Assembly: GCF_947496855.1 (NCBI RefSeq)
Contig: NZ_CANMED010000007.1
Coordinates: forward strand, 415,863-479,862
Source of the DNA: an uncultured Aquimarina sp.
Lineage (GTDB): Bacteria > Bacteroidota > Bacteroidia > Flavobacteriales > Flavobacteriaceae
DNA: 64,000 bases
Direction: 5' to 3'
The translations under genes were made by a program, and so were the position numbers. The notes beneath the pieces are model-generated. The model was not told where the DNA came from. It ran no database searches and saw only the letters and a list, made by a program, of their open reading frames with translations. Within the stretch, counting starts at the first letter, position 1; the number at the start of each line of letters is the position of its first letter. Positions 23,336 to 32,033 of the stretch are shown one piece after another.

Positions 23336-25216
23336 ATGTTCCATTACCTACTTCAAGTTTTAGTATTTCAGCTCTTATTTCTTGTGATTTATGATCTTTT
23401 ACATAAAAAAGACACTTTTTTTAATTGGAACCGATTGTATCTGCTTGCTGTCCCATTTCTATCCTTGATATTACCATTTATAGAAATTGATTTTTTAAAT
23501 TCAAGTTCAGCAGAAATTTATGTGTTAAATATAGAAAGAACGATTAAGGCTTCTACCAACACTATCATTACCAATATTAATCAAACCGAAGCTAGCACTA
23601 AGACATCTTCTCATTCAGTTAATTGGTTGATGATTATATACGCTTTTGGGATATTGATTAGCTTAATAAATCTTATTCTTAAGTTCCATAAACTACATAT
23701 CCTAAGCAATATTTCCCATGTCTCAAAGGCATTTGACAAAAGAATTGTAATACTTCATAATAGCTCTCACGCATTCTCCTTTTGGAACACTATCTTTTTA
23801 GGAGATTCTTTAACAGAAGAAGAGAAGAAAAATATTATATCACATGAGCTAGTTCATGTAAATCATAAACACACCATTGATCAAATAGGTATAGAAATAT
23901 TAAAGATATCACTATGGTGGAATCCGCTGATTTATATTTATCAGGCGCGAATCACTTTACTTCACGAATATATCGCAGACTCCGTTACGATTAGTAAAGT
24001 CAATCAAAAAAATTATATAGAACAGCTACTTAACGCTGCTTTTCAAACAGAAAAAATAACATTCATCAATCAATTTTTCAATCAATCATTAATCAAAAAA
24101 CGAATACTTATGTTACAGAAATCTCAATCAAAATCCATTGCTAAATTTAAATACCTACTTTTAATTCCAATGGTTACGGGCATTCTCACCTACACTTCTT
24201 GTAAAGATACAGAGACCAATAAATCAACCGAGTTTTCTACTACTTATGACAGTGAACAAGCAGATACTAAAGATAATATAGGCACTAGTAATCAGCCTGA
24301 TTGCCTAAATAAGGATTCTAAATATGATTATACGTTAGATAATTATTTAAAAGTTACCAATGGAAAAAATGCTGATATAATAGCTAAAATAATATCATTA
24401 GAAACTGATGAAGTCATTAGAACAGCTATAATATTCAGGTCTCAATCATATTTTATAAGAAATATACCTGGTGGTATTTATCGAGTAGATGCCGCATATG
24501 GAAATCAATATACTGAAAAGGAAACCGACAATACTTGTTCTGGTGGTTTTAAAAAAGAGTTTTTCTCCGAAACCGGAGAAGACATTCTTGATTATAATGT
24601 AATTATAACAGATCAAGGTAAAAACGTTCCATCTTATTCCTTAGAATTAGATCTACCAACAGAGAATTCTAGGAATAATAATACAGGTAATATTAGCAAT
24701 ACTAAAGACAAAAAAACTGAAGACGAAAAAACTGAAGAAATTGCCCAAAAAGTAACAGAAGAATATCGTCGAAGTAAAGACAAGGCTTCCAAATACTCAG
24801 TTAGAGACAATGTGATATACAAAAAAGAAGCAGAACCTTACTGCGCAAACCAGGACGAATTAAGATATGACTACAACATAGATAATTATCTAAAAATAAC
24901 TAATGGAAAAAATGCAGAGGTAATTATTGATATCGTTTCTACTGAAAGCGCAGAAAGTGTTAGAACCGTGTATCTACCAAAAAATACAAATTATTTCATA
25001 AGAAACATTCCAGAAGGTATTTATAACTTAAAAATTGTCTACGGAGAAGGGTATAAAGAAAATTCAACGAACGAAAAATGCCTACTTTCGTTTACTAACA
25101 AAAAGGTGGAAGAAAAAGGAGAAGATATTCTAGATTTTAATATAATACGATCATCAAAAGGTATTAATGTTCCTTCTTATTCCATGACTATAGATATGCA
25201 AAATGAAAACAAATAA
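23336..25216 (+). CDS. M56 family (BlaR1-like) membrane metallopeptidase with duplicated C-terminal domain
   Basis: A 626-residue M56 peptidase. The N-terminal part has several membrane helices (YLLQVLVFQLLFLVIYDLL; WLMIIYAFGILISLINLIL). The zinc motif HELVH is at about residues 170-174, followed by HKHTIDQIGIEI. A last hydrophobic segment (KYLLLIPMVTGILTYTSC) precedes the C-terminal region. That region holds two copies of a roughly 110-residue domain, at about 330-440 (YDYTLDNYLKVTNGKNAD...) and 510-620 (YDYNIDNYLKITNGKNAE...), joined by a Lys/Glu-rich linker. Both copies contain YFIRNIP.GIY and end GK/GI.VPSYS. M56 proteins paired with BlaI sense an outside signal and cause cleavage of the BlaI repressor. 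Unlike typical pairs, here M56 precedes BlaI by about 300 bases. Confidence 0.88.
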   Translation: MFHYLLQVLVFQLLFLVIYDLLHKKDTFFNWNRLYLLAVPFLSLILPFIEIDFLNSSSAEIYVLNIERTIKASTNTIITNINQTEASTKTSSHSVNWLMIIYAFGILISLINLILKFHKLHILSNISHVSKAFDKRIVILHNSSHAFSFWNTIFLGDSLTEEEKKNIISHELVHVNHKHTIDQIGIEILKISLWWNPLIYIYQARITLLHEYIADSVTISKVNQKNYIEQLLNAAFQTEKITFINQFFNQSLIKKRILMLQKSQSKSIAKFKYLLLIPMVTGILTYTSCKDTETNKSTEFSTTYDSEQADTKDNIGTSNQPDCLNKDSKYDYTLDNYLKVTNGKNADIIAKIISLETDEVIRTAIIFRSQSYFIRNIPGGIYRVDAAYGNQYTEKETDNTCSGGFKKEFFSETGEDILDYNVIITDQGKNVPSYSLELDLPTENSRNNNTGNISNTKDKKTEDEKTEEIAQKVTEEYRRSKDKASKYSVRDNVIYKKEAEPYCANQDELRYDYNIDNYLKITNGKNAEVIIDIVSTESAESVRTVYLPKNTNYFIRNIPEGIYNLKIVYGEGYKENSTNEKCLLSFTNKKVEEKGEDILDFNIIRSSKGINVPSYSMTIDMQNENK

Positions 25217-25243
25217 TAGATTAATCAGATAGAATCAAAAGAT

Positions 25244-25489
25244 ATGCTTCAATACATAGTTCAGACCGTATTATTTCAACTAATATTTATGTTAGCATAT
25301 GATTTATTTCATAAAAAGGATACTTTTATTTTTTGGAACACCATATATAAATTCCTTAAAAACCCTAAAGACAACTATCTCTATGTATATCTAGAAAGAT
25401 ACGATACCTTAGAAAAAGCAAAAGAAATGCTACGTTCGGATTTTGACGGTCAATTTAAGGAAGACTTTTATATTCTTAAAATTCAATAA
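25244..25489 (+). CDS. Short chimeric frame: M56 N-terminus joined to an unrelated tail
   Basis: An 81-residue frame. Residues 1-34 (LQYIVQTVLFQLIFMLAYDL, then FHKKDTFIFWN) closely match the first residues of the M56 protein encoded just upstream (FHYLLQVLVFQLLFLVIYDL, then LHKKDTFFNWN). After residue 35 the resemblance stops, and a 45-residue soluble tail follows (NYLYVYLERYDTLEKAKEML...). It lacks the zinc motif and further helices. It may be the remnant of a duplicated M56 gene after internal deletion, or a functional small membrane protein that mimics the M56 N-terminus. It lies between M56 and blaI with gaps of 27 and 30 bases. Confidence 0.5.
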   Translation: MLQYIVQTVLFQLIFMLAYDLFHKKDTFIFWNTIYKFLKNPKDNYLYVYLERYDTLEKAKEMLRSDFDGQFKEDFYILKIQ

Positions 25490-25519
25490 ACTCAGCGTAA
25501 ACTAATATAGAAAAAACAA

Positions 25520-25891
25520 ATGAAGCAACTCACCAAAGCAGAAGAAGAAGTAATGCAGCTCTTATGGGAGCTAACTGAAGGAAACGTAGCTGCTATTATC
25601 GATCGAATGCCCGAACCAAAGCCTGCATACAATACTATTTCTACGATTATACGAATACTCGAAAACAAAGAATTCGTATCTCATCGTAAAGAAGGAAAAG
25701 GGTATGTGTATTTCCCGTTGGTTAAAAAAGAAGAATATAGTAATCAATCATTAAATAAGTTGATGAACAATTACTTCAATGGTTCCTTTAGAAACATGGT
25801 CTCCTTTTTTGTAAAGAAAAACGATATGAATATTGAAGATCTGGAAACGATACTTAAAGAAATTAATAAAGAAGATAATGGTACTCCATAA
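25520..25891 (+). CDS. BlaI/MecI-family transcriptional repressor
   Basis: A 123-residue winged-helix repressor. The start KQLTKAEEEVMQLLWEL is typical of BlaI/MecI; the recognition region is AYNTISTIIRILENKEFVSH, and the wing is KGYVYFPLVKKEEY. The C-terminal helices would dimerise. Its likely operators are the twin dyads at 23156-23223. Its stop overlaps the start of the next TPR gene by 14 bases. Confidence 0.9.
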   Translation: MKQLTKAEEEVMQLLWELTEGNVAAIIDRMPEPKPAYNTISTIIRILENKEFVSHRKEGKGYVYFPLVKKEEYSNQSLNKLMNNYFNGSFRNMVSFFVKKNDMNIEDLETILKEINKEDNGTP

Positions 25892-27071
25892 TCAGTTAAA
25901 GTATATTCTATTCATAGTTACATCTCTCACACAGTCTATAGTTGGAGCGCAAATTTCGGATTTAAAAATTGCAGATAGTCTTTATATACTGGAAAATTAC
26001 TCAGAAGCGATTCATACATATCAAAAAATAATCCCGAAAGATCAATATGTTCTTTTACAAATCGCTAAAGCCCATAGAGCCAAAGGAACTTATTTGGATG
26101 CTTTAAAATATTATGAAGAAGTCATTCGTCAGGATACAACAATAATCTCAGCAGAATTAGAATATGCCAAATTATTAATGACTACGAATAAATTTAAAAA
26201 AGCCGATAGTGTATATTCAAACCTTGTTTTAAAACATGACAAGAATCCCAATTTTCAATATCGTCTTGGTTTAGTAAAGAAAAAACTAAAGGATTCTACT
26301 GCGATAATATATTTCGAAGAAGCTTTTAGGCTTGATAGCACCCATCAAAAAAGCTGTTTTGAAGTGTCTATGCATTATCTCAAAAAAAGAAAGTACGACA
26401 AAGTAGACAATATTGCCAACAAAGGATTATCCTCTTATCGCGAAAACCCTGAATTAATGAATGTATTAGCTCAGAACTATCTTCTAAGAAAATATTATGA
26501 TAAGGCTATCCCCTATTTCGAAAAACTTATCGACTTAAATTTCGGGAATGAATTTGTACACGCATCCTTAGGCCTGTGTTATCATAATAATTATGAATGG
26601 GAAAAAGCAATACCTCAATATCTGAAAGCCCTAAAATATAATAATCAAGTTCCATTAAGACATAAACGCTTAGCTGACGCTTATACATCAATTCAAAAAT
26701 ATGATGAAGCTTTGCTCTTTTATAAACTGGCACTAGAGCTAAAAGATACTCCCATAGTTGAAGACTTATTAAACATAGCCAAAACATATAGACATAAAGA
26801 AGAATGGGAAAATGCTATAAAGCATACAAAACTTGCCCTTAAAGAAAAACCTAATTCTTATCAAATAAAATATCAATTAGCTACATATACAGATGCTTAT
26901 TTTAAAGACCCTAAAGTTAAACTAAGACACTACAATAACTGTCTCAAACAATTAGAAGCGGATAAGGATAGTAACACATATAAAAAATTTCTAAAGGAAA
27001 CTGTTAACAAAAGAATTACTCAATTAGAAAAAGAAATTGAAGCTGAAAAAAAAATGCCTGAAAGGAAATAA
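25878..27071 (+). CDS. Secreted TPR-repeat protein
   Basis: A 397-residue exported protein of tetratricopeptide repeats (AIHTYQKIIPKDQYVL, ALKYYEEVIRQDTTI, AIPYFEKLIDLNFGNE, AIPQYLKALKYNNQ, ALLFYKLALELKD). I start it at 25878 because the product then opens with a signal peptide (MVLHNQLKYILFIVTSLTQS, cut near VGAQ). An in-frame ATG 45 bases upstream would place Lys-rich residues first. The start lies inside the blaI gene (14-base overlap), so translation is probably coupled and the protein belongs to the M56/BlaI signalling unit. Confidence 0.8.
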   Translation: MVLHNQLKYILFIVTSLTQSIVGAQISDLKIADSLYILENYSEAIHTYQKIIPKDQYVLLQIAKAHRAKGTYLDALKYYEEVIRQDTTIISAELEYAKLLMTTNKFKKADSVYSNLVLKHDKNPNFQYRLGLVKKKLKDSTAIIYFEEAFRLDSTHQKSCFEVSMHYLKKRKYDKVDNIANKGLSSYRENPELMNVLAQNYLLRKYYDKAIPYFEKLIDLNFGNEFVHASLGLCYHNNYEWEKAIPQYLKALKYNNQVPLRHKRLADAYTSIQKYDEALLFYKLALELKDTPIVEDLLNIAKTYRHKEEWENAIKHTKLALKEKPNSYQIKYQLATYTDAYFKDPKVKLRHYNNCLKQLEADKDSNTYKKFLKETVNKRITQLEKEIEAEKKMPERK

Positions 27072-27192
27072 TCTTTTAGATATATCAAACTATTAGATTC
27101 TAACTACAATTACATCAACCTTCTAAATAAAAAACTTTAATTTTACGCGCTTAGGAATACATCGCGTATTTTTATAGCGAATAAAATTGTCA

Positions 27193-27672
27193 ATGATTAA
27201 GAGGGTTTATTATATATGTATTTTGATTTTCACATTATATTCTTGTGATAATTTGATTGTTAAAAAAGAGGATAGTCAACAGGTATTAAAAGAAAAGTGG
27301 AACGAAATTGATAAAAACCAAGTTGATGAGCCTCCATTATTTAACGCTTGTAAAAATGCATCTGAAGATGAGCTGGAGCTTTGTTTTCAAAGAACCATAA
27401 ATGAACAAGTTGCCGATTATCTTACAAATCATACAATTACTGTAAAACAGGCTATTAATGACACTGTCTGGATTCCATTGTTAATTACTAAAGATGGAAA
27501 GATTAAACTCGAAGATTTTCTGATTCCGGATATTATTGTATCTCAGATTCCTGATTTCAAGAATATTATTGAGGAGAGCATCGATAATCTTCCACAGGTA
27601 GAACCTGCTCATACTCGTAGCACTCCTGTGACTACGCGCTATAAATTACCTATTGTAATTCGTATCAATTAA
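27193..27672 (+). CDS. Lipoprotein with TonB_C-like domain
   Basis: A 159-residue lipoprotein from the ATG at 27193 (a TTG two codons earlier is less likely). The signal peptide MIKRVYYICILIFTLYSC ends in a lipobox Cys. The C-terminal half has the TonB_C-like pattern: VWIPLLITKDGKIKLEDF, then helix-forming residues around IIEESIDNLPQVEPA, then a final strand YKLPIVIRIN. With the similar protein at 22664-23083 it brackets the M56/BlaI/TPR genes. Confidence 0.65.
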   Translation: MIKRVYYICILIFTLYSCDNLIVKKEDSQQVLKEKWNEIDKNQVDEPPLFNACKNASEDELELCFQRTINEQVADYLTNHTITVKQAINDTVWIPLLITKDGKIKLEDFLIPDIIVSQIPDFKNIIEESIDNLPQVEPAHTRSTPVTTRYKLPIVIRIN

Positions 27673-27722
27673 GAACCTCTTCTTATTCTTAATTCCTTAG
27701 TTTTGTAAAAATTCATTGTTAC

Positions 27723-28280
27723 TTGGAAAGTGAAAAAATAATATTAGGTATTGATCCGGGAACCACTATTATGGGGTTTGGATTGATTAAAGTGGTAAAG
27801 AAAAAAATGTCTTTTTTACAGCTTAATGAACTACAGCTTAGTAAATATGATGATCATTACGTAAAGCTAAAACTAATTTTCGAACGAACCATCGAACTGA
27901 TTGACACCTATCATCCAGACGAAATAGCTATAGAAGCACCGTTCTTTGGTAAAAATGTGCAATCAATGTTAAAACTTGGTCGTGCTCAAGGAGTAGCCAT
28001 GGCGGCTGGGTTAAGTAGAGAGGTACCCATTACTGAATACTCTCCAAAAAAAATAAAAATGGCTATTACTGGTAATGGTAATGCTAGTAAAGAACAGGTA
28101 GCAAAAATGTTACAAAGTCTTTTGCAATTAAAAACATTACCCAAAAACCTGGATTCTACAGATGGATTAGCAGCAGCAGTTTGTCATTTTTATAATATGG
28201 GTAGGGCCAATATAGTTGGCAAAAGTTATACTGGTTGGGCCGCTTTTGTAAAACAAAATGAAAAAAGAGTAAAAAAGTGA
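27723..28280 (+). CDS. ruvC: Holliday junction resolvase RuvC
   Basis: A 185-residue RuvC endonuclease that cuts Holliday junctions with RuvAB. Catalytic acidic residues are visible in LGIDPGTTIMGFG (first Asp), AIEAPFFGKN (Glu) and LDSTDGLAAAVCH (final Asp pair region). The only plausible start is a TTG at 27723, giving MESEKIILGIDPG; no in-frame ATG or GTG lies nearby. Length is normal. The gene is followed 65 bases later by hemW. Confidence 0.93.
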   Translation: MESEKIILGIDPGTTIMGFGLIKVVKKKMSFLQLNELQLSKYDDHYVKLKLIFERTIELIDTYHPDEIAIEAPFFGKNVQSMLKLGRAQGVAMAAGLSREVPITEYSPKKIKMAITGNGNASKEQVAKMLQSLLQLKTLPKNLDSTDGLAAAVCHFYNMGRANIVGKSYTGWAAFVKQNEKRVKK

Positions 28281-28345
28281 TTACGAATCACGTATTTTGA
28301 TTACTAAAGTAACATAGTTCATCACAACATATAAAATCTAAAATC

Positions 28346-29482
28346 ATCGGCGGCATATACATCCATATCCCATTTTGCAAACAAGCCTGTCACTACTGTG
28401 ACTTTCATTTCTCCACTTCTACTAAGAACAAAGATCAGATGGTTTTTGCATTATGTAATGAAATCAAATTACGACGATCAGAAATTGATAATGATGAAGT
28501 TATTAAAACCATATATTTTGGTGGTGGAACTCCGAGTATTTTATCTGTTTCTGCGTTAAAATTTATTATTGATACAATTTACGAGAACTACCTTGTTTCT
28601 GATGATGTAGAAATTACTATAGAGGCTAATCCAGATGATCTAACAGAAGCTTATATAAAATCACTAGTTCCTACTGAAGTAAATCGACTAAGTATTGGTA
28701 TTCAATCTTTCTTCGAAGAAGATCTAAAACTAATGAATCGTGCTCACAACGCTCAGGAAGCTTTGGATTGTTTATCTATAGCCACTCGCGAATTTGACAA
28801 TATATCGATAGACCTAATTTATGGAATTCCGGGAATGTCTTCAGAACGATGGCAAGAAAATCTAAAAATAGCGCTAGATACTGGAATTCCCCATATATCT
28901 AGTTATGCATTAACAGTAGAGCCCCACACTGCTTTATCGTCTTTTATTGAGAAAGGAATCATTTCTCCTGTTGAGGATGAACTGGCTCAGGAACATTTCG
29001 ATATTCTTGTGAAAACGATGGAGCAAGCCAAATTTGAATATTACGAGTTTTCTAATTTCGGAAAGCCTGGATATTTTAGCAAAAACAATACAGCCTATTG
29101 GCAAGGCAAACACTATTTAGGGATTGGTCCTTCTGCACATTCATATAATGGAAAAGAACGCAGTTGGAACATTAACAATAATATAAAATACATCAAAGCA
29201 CTTCAGAAAAACGAACTCCCAAGAGAGATAGAAACACTAACAACTACAGATCAATATAATGAGTATGTAATGACTGGACTGAGAACCATCTGGGGAGTTT
29301 CTTTACAAAAAATAGAAGATGATTTTGGGCTTACTTATAAAGAATATTTATTGAAACAAGCACAGAAACATCTTGATGAACATCTTTTATTTCTTGATGG
29401 AGATATATTAGTAGTTACCAAAAAAGGAAAGTTTTTAAGTGATGGTATCGCAAGTGATCTTTTCTTATTAAATTTAGGGTAA
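28346..29482 (+). CDS. hemW: Radical SAM haem chaperone HemW, non-canonical start
   Basis: A roughly 378-residue radical SAM protein of the HemW family (oxygen-independent coproporphyrinogen oxidase-like). The 4Fe-4S motif FCKQACHYCDF (CX3CX2C) lies at 28374-28406, upstream of the first ATG at 28439, so a start at that ATG would remove the cluster. Reading upstream in frame gives IGGIYIHIPFCKQ, and the next stop is at 28310. No ATG, GTG or TTG exists in this frame between that stop and the motif. By alignment with the usual family opening M-A-G-I-Y-I-H-I-P-F-C, the start falls on an ATC at 28346. Other landmarks: YFGGGTPSILS, EANPDDLTEAY, NRLSIGIQSF, ISIDLIYGIPG, and the C-terminal TKKGKFLSDGIASDLF. 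It may start at ATC, or the assembly may hold an error. Confidence 0.88.
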   Translation: MGGIYIHIPFCKQACHYCDFHFSTSTKNKDQMVFALCNEIKLRRSEIDNDEVIKTIYFGGGTPSILSVSALKFIIDTIYENYLVSDDVEITIEANPDDLTEAYIKSLVPTEVNRLSIGIQSFFEEDLKLMNRAHNAQEALDCLSIATREFDNISIDLIYGIPGMSSERWQENLKIALDTGIPHISSYALTVEPHTALSSFIEKGIISPVEDELAQEHFDILVKTMEQAKFEYYEFSNFGKPGYFSKNNTAYWQGKHYLGIGPSAHSYNGKERSWNINNNIKYIKALQKNELPREIETLTTTDQYNEYVMTGLRTIWGVSLQKIEDDFGLTYKEYLLKQAQKHLDEHLLFLDGDILVVTKKGKFLSDGIASDLFLLNLG

Positions 29483-29510
29483 TCAATTCTCCTAAATCAA
29501 AATCTAGGTA

Positions 29511-30299
29511 ATGCAAGAAAAATATGATCTCATAGGGACCAATTATAATACCACTCGTTCAGCAGATCCTTATCTTTTTAATCGATTGCTTACACTTCTT
29601 AATCCTTTACCCAATGGAACTTATTTAGATATTGGATGTGGTACAGGCAATTATACAAAACAATTTGACAAAAAAGGATATCAATTTATAGGTATTGATC
29701 CTTCTTCAGAAATGCTAGAAAAAGCTAAAATCCCTAGCAATAATATACAATGGAAAATTGGAAAGGCCGAAACTCTCGGGCTTTCAGAAAATAGTATAGA
29801 TGGAATAGTAGCAAGTTTAACCCTTCATCATTGGGATAATCTGGATCAAGGTTTTGCATCACTACGTAAAGTTTTAAAACCAGTGGGAAATATTGTAATT
29901 TTCACGGCTACTCCAGAACAAATGAAAGGATATTGGCTATGCCATTACTTTCCGAAAATGTTAGAAGCTTCCATGAATCAAATGCCTTCGCTAGAAACGG
30001 TTAAAAAAAACCTGCATAAAAATAGATTAGTTATAGAGAAAACAGAAAAGTATTTTATTAAATCTGATCTAGAAGATCTTTTTCTATATTCAGGAAAACA
30101 CAATCCAAAACTATATTTTAATCATAAAGTAAGGCATGGAATATCATCTTTCTCATCTCTTTCTAACGCTTTAGAGGTAGAAAATGGTCTAATTACTTTA
30201 AAAAAAGATATAGATTCGGGCAAAATAAACGATATTATAAAAAACTATGAAAATACAGATGGAGATTATCTGTTTTTTGTAGTCAAAACTACAGATTAA
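29511..30299 (+). CDS. Class I SAM-dependent methyltransferase
   Basis: A 262-residue methyltransferase of the ubiE/Methyltransf_11 type. SAM-binding motif I is YLDIGCGTGNYTKQF, followed by FIGIDPSSEMLEKAK; motif IV region is IDGIVASLTLHHWDN. Substrate unknown. It begins 28 bases after hemW and 7 bases before the cyclase gene, so it belongs to a tightly packed plus-strand run. Confidence 0.85.
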   Translation: MQEKYDLIGTNYNTTRSADPYLFNRLLTLLNPLPNGTYLDIGCGTGNYTKQFDKKGYQFIGIDPSSEMLEKAKIPSNNIQWKIGKAETLGLSENSIDGIVASLTLHHWDNLDQGFASLRKVLKPVGNIVIFTATPEQMKGYWLCHYFPKMLEASMNQMPSLETVKKNLHKNRLVIEKTEKYFIKSDLEDLFLYSGKHNPKLYFNHKVRHGISSFSSLSNALEVENGLITLKKDIDSGKINDIIKNYENTDGDYLFFVVKTTD

Positions 30300-30306
30300 C
30301 AACTTA

Positions 30307-31056
30307 ATGATTACTAATATAGATTATAAAAGCATTACATATAAGGTGGATCTATCTCATCCTCTTGACATATCAATTCCATTAAGGGCAACCAATGAAA
30401 ACGTCAATGCTTGGTATATTCCAGCTCCAAAAATCGAACCGGTTACAGATGGAGATTGGATAGGAAAAGTTTCTGAAGGTGCTTCTACAAATTTCAATAA
30501 CATCTACTTTAATCCTCACGGTCACGGAACACACACGGAATGTGTTGGACATATAACCAAAGAGTTTTACAGTATTAATCAAACATTAAAACAATTCTTT
30601 TTTACAGCCGAACTTGTTACCATAAACCCGGAAAAAAGGGGAAACGATTTTGTCATTACTAAAAATCAAATAAAGACAACTTTGCAATCTTACCCACGAG
30701 CTTTAATTATCCGAACACTTCCTAATATGGAAGAAAAACGTAGCAAACAATATTCTCATACCAACTGGCCCTATCTGTCTGAAGAGGCTGCAATATATAT
30801 AAAAGAAAGAGGAATTGATCACCTCTTGATCGATTTACCATCAGTGGATAAAGAAAAAGATGATGGTAAACTACTAGCTCATAAAGCTTTTTGGAACCAT
30901 CCAGAAGCTCCACGACTTGAAGCTACTATTACTGAAATGATTTTTGTAAAAAACGAAATACTAGATGGTAATTACATCCTAAATCTTCAGATTGCATCCT
31001 TCGAGAATGACGCTTCACCAAGCAAACCAATTTTATATAAAATACTGAAATCATAA
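30307..31056 (+). CDS. Cyclase family protein (KynB-like metal-dependent hydrolase)
   Basis: A 249-residue enzyme of the putative-cyclase/arylformamidase superfamily. The metal-binding signature is FNPHGHGTHTECVGHI (a variant of HxGTHxDxxxH with Glu in place of Asp). DLSHPLDISIPL near the start and HLLIDLPSVDKEKDDG in the second half are family-like. Members hydrolyse amides such as N-formylkynurenine; the substrate here cannot be read from sequence. Its stop overlaps the next ATG (TAATG). Confidence 0.8.
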   Translation: MITNIDYKSITYKVDLSHPLDISIPLRATNENVNAWYIPAPKIEPVTDGDWIGKVSEGASTNFNNIYFNPHGHGTHTECVGHITKEFYSINQTLKQFFFTAELVTINPEKRGNDFVITKNQIKTTLQSYPRALIIRTLPNMEEKRSKQYSHTNWPYLSEEAAIYIKERGIDHLLIDLPSVDKEKDDGKLLAHKAFWNHPEAPRLEATITEMIFVKNEILDGNYILNLQIASFENDASPSKPILYKILKS

Positions 31057-31412
31057 TGAAAACTACATTACGACTAGAAGAACTTGCTATGTTAGGGTTA
31101 GGAATTTATCTATTCAGCCTACTATCTTTTTCTTGGTGGTTATTCTTGGCCTTATTTTTGGTACCAGATATAGGAATGTTAGGATATCTTATTAATAACA
31201 AAATTGGTGCACTTCTCTACAACATATTTCATCATAAAGGTTTAGCTGTTTTTATGTATTGTGTTGGAATATATTTATCAAACGAGCTCATACAACTGTG
31301 CGGAATTATTTTATTTTCGCATGCTGCCTTTGATAGAGTTTTAGGTTATGGATTAAAATATGAAAAAGGGTTTAAATTTACACACCTTGGTGAGATAGGT
31401 AAAAAGAATTAA
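31056..31412 (+). CDS. DUF4260-like small membrane protein
   Basis: A 118-residue protein with about four hydrophobic helices (YLFSLLSFSWWLFLALFLV; LAVFMYCVGIYLS). The conserved-looking segments YNIFHHKGLA and FDRVLGYGLKY fit the DUF4260 family. Starts on the last base of the cyclase gene (overlap TAATG). Function unknown. Confidence 0.75.
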   Translation: MKTTLRLEELAMLGLGIYLFSLLSFSWWLFLALFLVPDIGMLGYLINNKIGALLYNIFHHKGLAVFMYCVGIYLSNELIQLCGIILFSHAAFDRVLGYGLKYEKGFKFTHLGEIGKKN

Positions 31413-31413
31413 T

Positions 31414-32028
31414 ATGGAGTTATTATTTATTGGATTATTGATAGGTTCTGTTTTGGCATATTTTGTTTTCTCCAGATTTAATGCGGCAAAAAAAAGAGCT
31501 GGTATACAAACACAATCCACTATCCTAATGGAAAAAATTAGAAGTGTTTGTAAACTTGTCACTGTCGAAGGAGATTTTGCCGAGATCTATCACTATGAAA
31601 GTGTTAAAGAAAAATTCTTTAAAACCATTAGAGGAAAGAAAAAAGCCTTAATCCTTATTGATGCAAAAGCACATGTAGGTTTCGATCTTTCTAAAATAAA
31701 ATTAAATAGTGATACTAAAAATAAAAAAATAGTTTTAACTCAATTTCCAAAGCCAAAACTACTAACGATAGAAACCGATTTTAAATACTATGACAAAAAA
31801 GAAGGGTGGCTTAACCCAATGACTTCCAATGATCTTACTGATATCAATCAAGAAGCTAAGCAATTTATTATAGACAAAATTCCTGAAAGTGGACTAATCG
31901 AATCGGCCGGAAAAGAATTGCTTACCGTGATTTCTTTGATGGAAACTGTAGCAGAATCTATTGGTTGGACATTAGATTATTCTGCATTAGAATTGAACAA
32001 TGACCCTGATCAAAAGCTTATAAATTAA
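31414..32028 (+). CDS. DUF4230-like membrane-anchored protein
   Basis: A 204-residue protein with one N-terminal membrane helix (LLFIGLLIGSVLAYFVFSRF) and a soluble alpha/beta domain (LVTVEGDFAEIYHYESVKEK, KALILIDAKAHVGFDLSKIK, AKQFIIDKIPESGLIESAGK) of the DUF4230 type. One base separates it from the previous gene and five from the next. Function unknown. Confidence 0.75.
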   Translation: MELLFIGLLIGSVLAYFVFSRFNAAKKRAGIQTQSTILMEKIRSVCKLVTVEGDFAEIYHYESVKEKFFKTIRGKKKALILIDAKAHVGFDLSKIKLNSDTKNKKIVLTQFPKPKLLTIETDFKYYDKKEGWLNPMTSNDLTDINQEAKQFIIDKIPESGLIESAGKELLTVISLMETVAESIGWTLDYSALELNNDPDQKLIN

Positions 32029-32033
32029 AACTA

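Noticed and set aside
23336..25891. Beta-lactam resistance locus
   Set aside because: BlaI/M56 pairs are widespread in Bacteroidota without beta-lactamases; neither locus here has a penicillin-binding sensor domain or a beta-lactamase gene.
28439..29482. hemW starting at the ATG at 28439
   Set aside because: This start would remove the CX3CX2C iron-sulphur motif and the first strand, which are encoded in frame just upstream and match the family closely.
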